This document shows, piece after piece, positions 50,918-62,888 of a stretch of 64,000 bases of DNA (the first letter of the stretch is position 1; each line of letters begins with the position of its first letter). The notes under the pieces are model-generated. The model worked only from the letters and a program-made list of their open reading frames with translations. It had not been told where the DNA came from and did no database searches. The DNA is from Nepenthes gracilis (lineage: Eukaryota; Streptophyta; Magnoliopsida; Caryophyllales; Nepenthaceae), in assembly GCA_033239525.1 (NCBI GenBank), contig BSYO01000004.1, positions 4,193,701 through 4,257,700 of the forward strand. The letters run 5' to 3'. The translations under genes and the position numbers were made by a program.

Positions 50918-52975
50918 AAGAACAAACGGAATAAGTAGAAAAGAGAGAGATTGTGGAAGAGAAGGAAAGAAAGAAAACAAAGAGCGGAAGAGCGACAATC
51001 CAAAGTTTTGAGAGACGGAAAGAGAGTGTATTATTATTATTAACTAATAATATTATTATTATTTTATTAATAATATTATTGTATTATTAATAAAATAACT
51101 TTATTTATAATCATATTAAATTAATAATTTAATAAATCTGAATTAAAATATCATAGTGTTATAATGATTTTCTTTGTTATTGTTAACAGAGAGTTCATGG
51201 AATTCTTTTGAGGTTTCAAACACTTTAGACTAGAAAATTCCTTGTTGCCTTATTTATTTATTTATTTATTGCTATTATAACAAAAGTCCTTGGTGAAATT
51301 CTTTCTGCCAAAACCATAAAGGATACGTGGTTTTCCTTTCATTGAAAGTGCAAGTAAGCTAAAATCACTATGCTCTCCTTTGCAAATGATATTCTCTTTT
51401 ATTAGTTGCCAATCTACATTTTGAATTTGTGTCTAAGGGGGGCCTTGATTTTTTCACTTCAATTTCATGCCTCACACCTAACCGATGGAGAGATAAATTA
51501 TTAATATGTGTGGCCAGCTCTACTATGATTTAAGCCATTTTGATAAGTTCTAGCGTATTTTTTTAACAAAGTTTTAAGATCTTGGATATATTTTTGGATA
51601 TCAAGGCCACAATGTTATGATATCTCAACATTTAGTCATCTTACAAGAAATAATTTTTCACTCATATGTGTTTCGGTTGATGAGTCTTATCCCTTAGACA
51701 TCTTGTCCGATTATTCAGCATTTGAATATTTCGGTATTCAAACGCTCAATGTCATCGATCATGGAAATTAAAATATTAGAGTACATTAGAAAGATTCAAT
51801 TTATTTTTTAGTTGTCAAATTTATCAACTTTAATCACTAGTAATGGAAATTAAATTTTTTAGATCAAATTAATCAAAGAATATTTTATTAGGATAAGACT
51901 AAATTCTCTGAAAGTTTCTACAATAATGAGCCTTTCTGGAAACCTAATGTTCTAGAAAGCGTCTTGTGTTTGGTAACTATGATAATATATACACTGCATA
52001 TACTGCACGCGCGGGAAGAGAAGCTTCATTGACGTCCAACTTCGAATCCCTGTAGAATCGTGCGGTCTTCTACGTTCCACGTTGCATGATTTTCACGGTT
52101 CGTGTATTAACAAAATGAAATTTTAGGTGAGCGGAGGGGCATGCTTCTGGACGAGGAGATCTTTCTCGCTTGCTCAGGCAAAAGTCAACATTTTGTCTCA
52201 AAAATGAAATATATTTTTTATTACTATTAATTCTTAATTTTATTAAAATTTTATATTTTTACGTTACCGATAAAATATTGTTTTAAATTTGAACATACTG
52301 TACTCAGTATCAAAAAAACTCAAAAATATAATTTCTTAAAAGATAAAAATATAACAGAAAACAATTATGTAAATATAAATTTTATATTAGAATAAAAAAT
52401 AAAACTATTATTAAAATTAAGAAGAAATTTAAAAAATATTTTTAGCATTTTTTGGTTCAAATGCTGATGAAAACGAAGGCCAAATTTAAATTTCACCTCT
52501 TAAATAACTGAATTTTTTTATAAGCATTAAGCTAATATTAGATTCAATTTAAAGTTGCTATCTCAAAAACCTTAAAAAAATATATATAATACTTTCAAAG
52601 ATAAAACTATGATAGACATGACCATTTTTTTGGGAGTAAAATCAATATTAGAATAAAGTTAAAAATTAAAGCGAAGGATATAAAAAGATAGTAAATTACA
52701 AATTTGTTGAGATTGAGTCATTGTTCATATTTTATCAATTTTTTTGAAAAAGTATTTTTTAAAAAAATAATATTTTTTAAAATAATTATTAAAATCCATC
52801 AAATTTCTTCAATAATTTCGTAAGGTGGACAAATTGGAGAGTCAATTTTGTTTGTGGCTTTCCACGAAAAGAGAAAGGCACGTACTCGAGGGAAGGACAC
52901 CCACCCACCCCGACCCCTCCTCTCTCACATGATGCATCTGCTCCCGTCATCATCTTCCGCAGCCATAGATTTCAG
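50918..52975. other. Upstream region of gene D
   Basis: GA-rich and ATT-rich tracts, then the conserved upstream region. The scrambled block is at about 51540-51820. TGACGTCC at 52030-52037 and AGTCAA at 52183-52188 are kept. No exon is seen. Confidence 0.55.
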
Positions 52976-52983
52976 TATATATA
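52976..52983 (+). promoter_or_regulatory. TATA box of gene D
   Basis: TATATATA 121 bp before the ATG at 53097. The leader is 3-4 bp shorter than in A because of a shorter AGGAGGGGAG tract. Confidence 0.65.
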
Positions 52984-53096
52984 GCTATGAAGCGGATGGA
53001 GGCAAGTGGGTAAGTCGAAACCAGAGAGCAAAACAAACTAGCAGAGTAAGGAGAGTCAGATACTGAATACTGCACGCTTCAACAAGATTATCAACA

Positions 53097-56000
53097 ATGA
53101 GCATGGAAATCAGTGAAGACATCGTCATTGTCGGAGCTGGAATTGCGGGCCTTGCTACCGCGTTAGGCCTTCACAGGTACCCGATTCCCCCACCAGCACC
53201 CCTCTGTCTCTGTCTCTCTCGCTCTCTGCCTCCTCACTTCTTCTTCTTCTTGGTGCTATCCATAGATCTACGAGTTTAAGCTTGCAAATTATTCTGTTAA
53301 CACGGCAAAATAAACTTCTAAAGTACTTTTAGTCAGAACCTTTTATCCATCTAATCAGTGTGTTTGTCGTTCGTCTTAGATGGATTTCATTGTCTTTGGC
53401 TTGGAGTCATGTAAAACTGATGAGTGTGATTGTGGATTGGATTTGTTGTATCTGTGCTGGGATGTGTTTATAGGATTAGACATTTCTGTTTGGACTATGC
53501 ACGCCAACTGTTTGTTCTTTGGCTTCTATGAGTTAGCTACGATCTGTTTTATATCGAATTAAAAAGCTTGGTTGAAAGAAAATTTCCAAGGAAATGGCTT
53601 CTTATAAAAGCTTCATTTTCAAACGATACTCAACTAGTTGATGCAAGAAATAATTGATTATCCGAATCACTAAAAGTAGTAAGCTAAGAAACTTAACTGC
53701 TACCTGAAATAGATGTTTTTAATTACTGGAATTCTCGTCAACGTCTCTGAATGTCATATTTACTCTAACATAGTCTTTGTAAAATTTTCTTTGTTAAATT
53801 AAATGGGATCATGTTATCTAGATTGGGATTGAGATGTCTAGTATTGGAATCGTCACCTTGCCTGAGAGTGACCGGTGCTGCTTTCACAACATGGACAAAT
53901 GCTTGGCAGGCACTCGATGCCCTTGGGATTGGCGATTCACTCCGCAGGCAACACCCCCGGCTCCAAGGGTATGTGTTTTTCTATACTTAAATTCTTGGTC
54001 ATTTGTCCCCTTTGATCCTGTGGATTCATCCATTCTTCTCGTTTCTCTATATTATCCAATGTAAAGTTGGTTTTTCCCCATATGATAGGCCATGAGTCAT
54101 TCAAAGTGATAGGCATCTTATAAAATGCAAGACTTGGAAATTAAAATCCTATAATTAGGTTGTGTGCAGATATTTTAATCTCAAAATGGAGGTTTGATTG
54201 AATTGAAATACATATTAGCTAATATAAGGTGTTGAAGACCATATTTGATAACACATTTTCTTACCACATTTTATTAGATTTTCTACTAATAAGTTCTCAA
54301 CTAAATGTGTAAATGCAGATTGGTTGCAATGTCTACAATATCGGGAGATCCAGTTGCGGAAATTGAATTTACGGCTAAAGGAACGAGGTATGCTAATAAG
54401 CTTTTTGCATTTCCTTGCTGAGGATAAAAGATATAGCTTTTATTTTTTTTCCCCAAAACATGACAGCATCGTAAGAAACAATTATCCCAAGGCATTGTAC
54501 TACCTATACCTTTCAAATATCCATCTCCCTTTCCTTGTTTCCGTGGTTTGTGCTAAATGTATCATCTTGACACTGCTATCAAGTATACGCTAAAATTTGA
54601 TGTCTGATAATGCAGTGAACAACATGAAGTTCGGTGTTTAAAAAGGAAGGTTTTATTAGAAACACTTGCAAAGGAACTACCAACCGGCACTATAAGGTTT
54701 TCATCTAAGGTGGTTTCCATTGAAGATTCGGGCTCTTTGAAGTTATTGCATCTTGTTGATGGCTCTATCCTTAAAACCAAGGTAATTTGATATTTAATTA
54801 ATTATATTCTCTAGATTTGCCAACTCCGCTCCTTATCTTAACATATATTGTTCTTCTCCTTATCGGGACATTTGTGGTAAGCACTTGAATGTGGCATGAA
54901 CACCATCCACCAAATGAGATGAGAATAATCTGTAAGAATACCAACATAACATGTTAGATATTTTATTTATCCAACACTTGCTGCAGTTCATCCTTGGCAT
55001 CAAAAACATAGGACTACACTTTTCTATAAGCACGGGAAGAATCGGACCAGCTTAGCTCACTTGAGAGAAAGATATGATCATCCATTACATGCATGTTTGC
55101 ACTTGGTGCAATCTAACCTAGTGTGAAGTGAAGTTCACCAATTTAAAGAAGGACATTCCATTTACTTTAGGTTCGATCAAAGTCCAAGTTCACCATAAAT
55201 CAATAAAAAATTACCTTAACCAGAAATTGAGGTGGACCCTTAAATTCCACAAGCTAACGTTGAATTGCACATACATTTTAGAATAATTTTGGGATCTAAG
55301 CCCTTTGTACATATTATATCATCTAACGACTTTAAAATCTTATAATGCTGTTATCATGTAAAGGTGTTGATTGGGTGCGATGGAGTGAACTCGCCGGTAG
55401 CAAGGTCGCTAGGATTCAAGAAGCCTTCATTTGTTGGGAGATCTACTATTCGTGGCTATGCAGTTTTTGAAGAAAAACACGGGTTTGAGCCTAAAAGTCT
55501 GCAATTCATGGGAGATGGCTTCAGATATGGTATCATTCCTTGTGATGATACCAGTCTTTATTGGTTTTTCGCATTTTCATCCTCTGGGCAAGGTACATGT
55601 TTATTCTTCATCGTCATTTCAAAAAATTGTTTCAAAAGGAACTCAGTCCATCAAATATGCACAATAGAATTAGAATTTTCGTTTGAAATTGCAATTTATT
55701 AAAAAGAATTTGGGGTTAACCTAAAACTAGTATGGAATATTTTTTTTCTTTTTGAATTGCTACTAATGTTGTTTCTTTCACCTTGTTGATACAGATAAAG
55801 AATTAGAAGAAAACCCATTAAAGATGAAACAATTTGTGCTAAACAATTTAGGGAAAGTCCCTGATAAAATAAAGAACGTCATAGATACAACCAAACTTGA
55901 TGATCCGATATGTTCTCCACTAAGCAGAGCTAAGTGGGAGATACTATTTGGAGACATAAGTAAGGACAATGTTTGCGTAGCCGGTGATGCTTGCCACCCA

Positions 56001-56337
56001 ATGACGCGCGGACCTTGGGCAAGGAGCTTGCTCTGCTTTAGAAGATGGGATTATTCTAGCGAGATGCCTTGGTGAGGCATTTATAAAGAGATCAACTGAA
56101 GAGAAATATTCAGAAGAACAAGAATATGAGAGAATCAGGATCAGTTTGAAGAAATACGCAAAAGAAAGGAGATGGAGAGATTTTGATCTTGTTACTACTG
56201 CTTATACTGTAGGTGTTATACAACAGAGCAATAAGATGGTGATTTCATTCCTAAGGGACAAAGTTTTGGCACCATTATGGAGCGGCTTACTCTTGCAGAA
56301 AGCTAGTTTTCGGTGTGGACAACTTCCAACTAAATGA
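53097..56337 (+). CDS. MO2-like FAD-dependent monooxygenase, copy D (one +1 frameshift in exon 6)
   Basis: Exons 53097-53176, 53822-53968, 54319-54387, 54616-54781, 55364-55592 and 55795-56337, all with GT-AG borders. Exons 1-5 are fully open and keep GAGIAG and the [13 protein letters not shown] segment, making this the most complete copy for the N-terminal 230 residues. Exon 6 has two changes: an in-frame loss of three bases (SPLRSRAPW becomes SPLSRAKW) and GACGCGCGGACC at 56003-56014 for GACGCCGGACC, a +1 inside [14 protein letters not shown] that leads to a stop at about 56075. Downstream exon 6 is otherwise intact. The frameshift lies at a CCG and may be a base-calling error. If so this would be a working gene of about 410 aa. 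Confidence 0.8.
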
Positions 56338-57941
56338 TAATTTGTGTGGCAATTGTATCTTTATTTTGTGCTTCTCTTTTACGATTAGTGGAATTACTTT
56401 TATTCTCCACCATGTTATTAAATGCAAGCTGGAGAGACAGTGGTATGTAATCTTTGTTAGGTTAAAAAGAAGCTTGAATTAACAAGCATTGATCTTACAT
56501 GTATCACTTTTTAATTGGTGGTTTTTTCTTGCCATTGAAAATTGAGTTTATGGGGAAGTGTTTATAAGCCACATTGGACAAGATTGGATGAATTTTAGGT
56601 CAATTTCATGCCTCCATCACTTTGTTTTAGATGTTCATTTGGTTTTTTCTATACATAAAATAATTAGTATTTGCAAATTATAAATTATTAGTTGCCTTTC
56701 TTGATGTGTTTTTACTAATAAATTTGAGGACTAATATATTTAACCCACAATTACTGTGTATGTAGTATGTGAATTGCTATCAATATATAGGTCACTATCC
56801 TTTAAGAAAAGGACATTAAAAGAATTAAGAAAGTGTTGCAAATTTATTTAAAAACAAATGGAAATTTAAAAAAAAAAGTGGAAAAAACGGATCCCTCCCC
56901 AGTGGTCCTAAGCCAGAAAAAAGATTATCTATTGCTAATTTTAATATCATTGTTTACAAATATTAAAATTTTTAAATATGTAATCACTTTTTAAATTTGT
57001 AAAATCAAGTAGAAGACATATTTACTCAAAATTTAAAGAGCATCATATATCATATTTGAATATTTATATCAAAAAGATATATTATTTGCACCTATTTATA
57101 CGTTAATTTATATCAAAATTATAATTTTTTGGAATAGAGAGTCAGGAAAAAAAGAGTAAAAATTGAAATATAATTAAATTCATATATAATCTTTGACAAT
57201 TTTAGTACATAAAAGTATATAAATAAGTTTACGAATAGTAATAGTGTAAGGTTAATATAAACAGGTGAGAAATAAATATATTTGATTTTTAATTACGCAT
57301 TGTTATAGGATGACAACTACGGCTCAACGAATCTCCTCGAAAGGCAATTGCCATGCAGCGACCTCCAACATCGTTTTGAAAAGGGAAAGAATGTTCCTTG
57401 GCAGCCACAATTACCATATACATCCCACGCACGATCATAGAAACAACTCAACGGTTATATAAGGACGGTTGACGTTAGATGCAAGGCCACACTAGCTTTA
57501 ATTATGTAAATATCTTTTCACCCTGCTGTAGAAAGAGACCGACCAATCTTTACCTTCAAGCATCCCCAAAGGATCAAAGATTTCTCTCTATCAAGCCACT
57601 TAGCATGCAAGTACACCCTTACTCAAACCGCTCCTCATCATGCGCATCTATTTGAGTCTAATCTTCCAACCCACACTCAATCCCCGTTTCCTTATCGCAT
57701 CCATGCATTTATTACATCATTCATCCTTCTCTTCATTACGAAAGGATTTTTAGTTGAGTGTTGGAGGTTATATCGATGAGTGATTTTTGTATATAATATA
57801 TCACTTTATGATATTAGGTGATGGAGTGCAGTATAAATATGGGCGAGGGAATGAGGCCCAATCAGCCAAGAGATCCAGTTGGGTGGCGTGGCCCAACTAA
57901 AAATAGAGATTGGGTTATTATTTTCTTCATATTTACAAAAT
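56338..57941. other. 3' flank of gene D
   Basis: Same content as 8146-9758. The variable stretch is at about 57800-57900. No gene seen. Confidence 0.5.
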
Positions 57942-58483
57942 AAATACTTTGTTAGAAGAAGATCTATAAAAATGAAGTAGTTTGTGTTGAATTATATGAA
58001 AAAAATTACGATAAACTAAAATATATCATAGAAAAGACCAAGTTCAATGATATTATTTGTACTGCAAAAGAAACAGAGATCCACGGGAGATACTTTTAGG
58101 AGATATATGCAAAGGTACTATTTGTGTAGTTGGTGACACATTTCACCCTATGAAGCCAGATCTCGACCAAGGGAGCTTGCTTTGCTTTGGAAGATGCAAT
58201 TATTGTAGCTAGATGCCTCTTCGATGAACTTACGAAAATGTTAATTGTAAAGATTAAATCTGAATTGAATTATGAAAAGATTAATATCAATTTGAAGAAA
58301 AATTCTAAAGAAAGGAGATGGCAGGGATTCGATCTAGTTATTACAACTTATATAGCAGACGCCATATATCAAAGCGATAGGAAAACAATTTTATTCTTGA
58401 GGGATAAAATTCTGACAAAATTATGGGGTAGTTTCCTCTTACACATGGCTGATTTTCAGCGTTGTCAATTTCTAAATATATAG
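57942..58483 (+). pseudogene. Diverged pseudo-exon 6 (D')
   Basis: Shared AAGTAG stop and a +1 near DLDQG. From 58187 it is open for 98 codons to the natural stop, with RWQGFDLVITTY matching [12 protein letters not shown] of the gene. It shows the state before the two CAG-to-TAG changes of A' and B'. No promoter or other exons are seen, so no product is expected. Confidence 0.85.
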
Positions 58484-60190
58484 TGGTTAATTCTATGCAT
58501 GTGAGGGATAAACTAATCTCATTCCTCGTATTATCAACACCACCATTGCTACTTAAGCAGTAGGCAGAAAAGTGAGGAATCATTGTGTTTTAATAAATAA
58601 AATTTAAGTTTGTGGTTAATGATTGAATAATTGAGTTTGTGGTTTGTGATTGTAATGCGTTATTATTTTGCAAAATCAAAGCCATTTTGCAACATCACTC
58701 GCCTCGTTGTGTTCTCTGTCCATGATTGTAATGTGCTCCATTTACATAAAAAATATTAAAAATTGATAAAATAAAATGCAGAAAAAACGTGGAAAAGGAA
58801 ACAAAAATGAAATGATTTTTGTTTTCTTGAGAAATATAAATTTTGAAAAAATTATTTAAAATGTTTATTTTTAATTTGGAAACCTTGGAAACACTGGATA
58901 TAAAGAAATATTATTGTAATTTTTTTAAGTCTGGCTCGTATAGTAATCTTTTGATAATTGATGGTGAGGGAAGAAATATTCATTATAAATAGATTTTGAT
59001 ATAATTCCATAATCAATTCTTTCTGTATTTGTCTAATAGAATTATCTAATAATTTTTAAAAATTACTAAATCATTATAATAATAGCTTTTATACATTAAG
59101 AATATGATTTAATGAATTACAAAATAATATTTATTAGTACAACTGTGTAATAAACGTGCCAGGATAAATATGTAACTAACAGACATACTCAAATTATTGA
59201 TAATTAACTAAAATTTATTTTAACGTAATTAATTAATTTTGGAATAGTTTTATACTATATTCTTTGCCAGAATATTACCTTCCTATATCTTCGGATGATA
59301 CGGTTGCTACATTTAATGTAAAATAAATTTAAAAAACTATAGTTGGTCACTTCTATCAAACTCGAACAACTTAAGTATTTTATCAAATAAATTTTTTCTA
59401 TCTAATTCAATTATATTTGATTGAAAGATAACTTTTAATTTCTAAATTTTTAATTCTTTATTTAATATCTAAAAATATAAGATAGGACTTATCTTATATT
59501 ATTTTTTTAATTTTAAAGAACTCTAATTAAAATTTTATTAAACACTGAATAACATTATAATTAAGATAAGTCCTATCTATAATACTAATTTTCAATGTGA
59601 AGGGATTGGTTTATCCCCGCATCACTCCACTCGTCTCAAAAGCTATTATAGTCTACCTAATGGGAAGCTTTTAAATCCACTAAATATTGCAAATAAAAGC
59701 TAATCGAATGAATCATAAAGATTTTATTAAATAATTTAAATAATTATTTTTTTATAATTTATTAATTAAAATTTTAAATTTAACTATTAAATAAATATAA
59801 AAATATTTTTATTAAAACAACGATAACATCGTTCTACACCTGTGGATGCATGTGGTTCTCGACCTCTAAATTCATACGTTGATATCGACTTCAAAACTTA
59901 TATTCACCCTTTCAAGAGAGTCAGCCGTCATATTTCATTCCCTATATAGATTATTGATTTTACAGTTTTTTAATTTTACTTTTACGTTTCATGATAAGAT
60001 ATATATGTGGAGCACAGTTCTGAGCTAGATTGTTGATTTTTCACGTGGTGAGTATAGAATTTAATACTTGGTACTCATAATTATAACACTTTTATGTAAA
60101 ATTAATGGATGTACATGATAATTTTTTAGTTAATTAATTATGTAAAACTTTCATGGCTAAGCAAAGTCGTAAAAGATAATATAACACAAT
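58484..60190. other. Spacer between pseudo-exons, no gene seen
   Basis: Copy of 10304-12007 and 45125-46827. Confidence 0.5.
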
Positions 60191-60332
60191 TTGGGATTAA
60201 GAAGTTTGGTGGTAAAATAATCACCTTGTCCGACAACTACAAGTGCTGCTTTAACGGCGCGGACCGGTGCTTGGTGAGCATTCGATGCTCTTTGGTTAGC
60301 CAAGTCACTCTGTCGATAACACTTTCAGCTTC
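60191..60332 (+). pseudogene. Diverged pseudo-exon 2 (D'')
   Basis: Matches gene exon 2. The donor is changed to ATAAGT as in unit 2, whereas units 1 and 3 keep GTAAGT. Confidence 0.75.
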
Positions 60333-60495
60333 ATAAGTCAATTTTTTTTACCTTTTTTATTTTAATTTATATCTTTTGATCCTGGATTGTCATCTAATTT
60401 ATTATTCAAATCACTTCTCAGCTTATAACTTCAATTTTATCCCAAAAGTAGGGTCTGTGTAATTTCGAGTGAAATTAGCCAATTTGTTAAATGCA

Positions 60496-61512
60496 AGACT
60501 TTCTAGTAAAAATCTGAAATCCAAACTATATATATGAATGTATATGTATATGTATATAATATTTGTATATATGTATGTATATACACAACTTAAATGAATA
60601 GCTCTTATGGTTGAATGTACATAATAGCGAGTCACTCCGCGTGATACTGAATTTGATTACCTGTTTAGTGAATTGTTAGCAAACAAGTAGATTTTGAAAA
60701 ACCTAAGTTATTAGATAAAAATATAAAAAGAACTTTATGTTTTGATTTGTACTTTCACATGAATTTTCTTTTTTAGATTTTAAAAATGAAGTAAGCTCGG
60801 ACTTATTTTATACCCCTTGCAATGGAATAATTATCAAAAAATATGAGTTTTAGGAATTTAATTAATAATTATTTGATTAATAAGATTATGATATTATTTT
60901 AAAAATTAAATAAATATTGAAAGTTTAAAACTACATGTCTAGACTAAGAATAATTTGTTGGGATGAGTTTATAAGTTTCATATTTACTTATATATACATT
61001 TTTTAATTTATTGACGAACATATAGAGTTTTGTGAAAAATTCATCCAAAATACACTCGAACAAATAAGGTTTTTAGTGAGATATTTGAGTGGAAATTATT
61101 TCGTGCACAACAAGCGTATATATTGTATTTAAGGAAGTAAAGACATGCCTACTATATATTCGAAAGGCGCACATGTGTAAATTTTAGTGGCCTTCGAAAA
61201 ATTCTTGCACCTGATATACACATAAGTTCTGCTCCTATGCTGGTTAATGCTATCATTTGCCCCCGATGCACGCACACTAGGTGCACGGGCATTGCCTATA
61301 GTATAAATGGCAACATAATTTTTAAAGTATTTATTGTGATATATTTGAACAATCTTTGGTGGTACTTATTCTAATTTTTATCTCTTATTATATTTGTCTT
61401 AATTTGTAAAAATTATGACGAAACTAAAAGATGAGATAATTTGTATAACCATTCTCATAATTATACTAGATTTTATACAATTATAATATCCAATAATTTT
61501 ACTCTTCTATTT
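60496..61512. other. Unit-start spacer, truncated, no gene seen
   Basis: Copy of 1-1020, closest to unit 1 in several positions. It ends at the deletion junction CTTCTATTTATTTATCC. Confidence 0.6.
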
Positions 61513-62888
61513 ATTTATCCAACACTTGCTGCAGTTCATCCTTGGCATCAAAAGCATAGGACTACACTTTTCTATAAGCACGGGAAGAATCGGGCCAGCT
61601 TAGCTCACTTGAGAGAAAGATATGATCAGCCATTACATGCATGTTTGCACTTGGTGCAATCTAATCTAGTGTGAAGTGAACTTCACCAATTTAAAGAAGG
61701 ACATTCCATTTACTTTAGGTTCGATCAAAGTCCAAGTTCACCATAAATCAATCAAAAATTACCTTAACCATAAATTGAGGTGGACCCTTAAATTCCACAA
61801 GCTAAGGTTGAATTGCACATACTATTTTAGAATAATTTTGGGATCTAAGTCCTTTGTACATATTATATCATCTAACGACTTTAAAATCTTATAATGATGT
61901 TATCATGTAAAGGTGTTGATTGGGTGCGATGGAGTGAACTCGCCGGTAGCAAGGTCGCTAGGATTCAAGAAGCCTTCATTTGTTGGGAGATCTACTATTC
62001 GTGGCTATGCAGTTTTTGAAGAAAAACACGGATTTGAGCCTAAAAGTCTGCAATTCATGGGAGATGGCTTCAGATATGGTATCATTCCTTGTGATGATAC
62101 CAGTCTTTTTTGGTTTTTCGCATTTTCATCCTCTGGGCAAGGTACATGTTTATTCTTCATCGTCATTCCAAAAAGTGTTTCAAAAGGAACTCAGTCCATC
62201 AAATATGCACAATAGAATTAGAATTTTAGTTCGAAATTGCAATTTATTAAATAAGGATTTGGGGTTAACCTAAAACTAGTATGGAATATTTTTTTTCTTT
62301 TTGAATTGCTACTAATGTTGTTTCTTTCACCTTGTTGATACAGATAAAGAATTAGAAGAAAACCCATTAAAGATGAAACAATTTGTGCTAAACAATTTAG
62401 GGAAAGTCCCTGATAAAATAAAGAACGTCATAGATACAACCAAACTTGATGATCTGATATGTTCTCCACTAAGAAGCAGAGCTCCGTGGGAGATACTATT
62501 TGGAGACATAAGTAAGGACAATGTTTGCGTAGCCGGTGATGCTTGCCACCCAATGACGCCAGACCTTGGGCAAGGAGCTTGCTCTGCTTTAGAAGATGGG
62601 ATTATTCTAGCGAGATGCCTTGGTGAGGCATTTATAAAGAGATCAACTGAAGAGAAATATTCAGAAGAACAAGAATATGAGAGAATCAGGATCAGTTTGA
62701 AGAAATACGCAAAAGAAAGGAGATGGAGAGATTTTGATCTTGTTACTACTGCTTATACTGTAGGTGTTATACAACAGAGCAATAAGATGGTGATTTCATT
62801 CCTAAGGGACAAAGTTTTGGCACCACTATGGAGCGGCTTGCTCTTGCAGAAAGCTAGTTTTCGGTGTGGACAACTTCCAACTAAATGA
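61513..62888 (+). pseudogene. MO2-like monooxygenase, copy E (exons 5-6 only)
   Basis: Intron 4 sequence from about 61513, then exon 5 (61913-62141, 229 nt) and exon 6 (62344-62888, 545 nt), both fully open with intact GT-AG borders, CDGVNS and [14 protein letters not shown]. Exons 1-4 with the FAD Rossmann motif and the promoter are deleted, so it cannot give a functional enzyme. These are the only fully intact exon 5 and exon 6 found together in the window, and they show the expected frame for the family. Confidence 0.9.

Larger units (their letters stand above)
47134..60495 (+). repeat. Tandem unit 4 of the MO2-like array (reference form)
   Basis: 13362 bp with neither gap nor LTR element. 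It shows the uninterrupted order of spacer, TIR-like block, promoter, gene D, pseudo-exon 6 and pseudo-exon 2. Confidence 0.9.
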
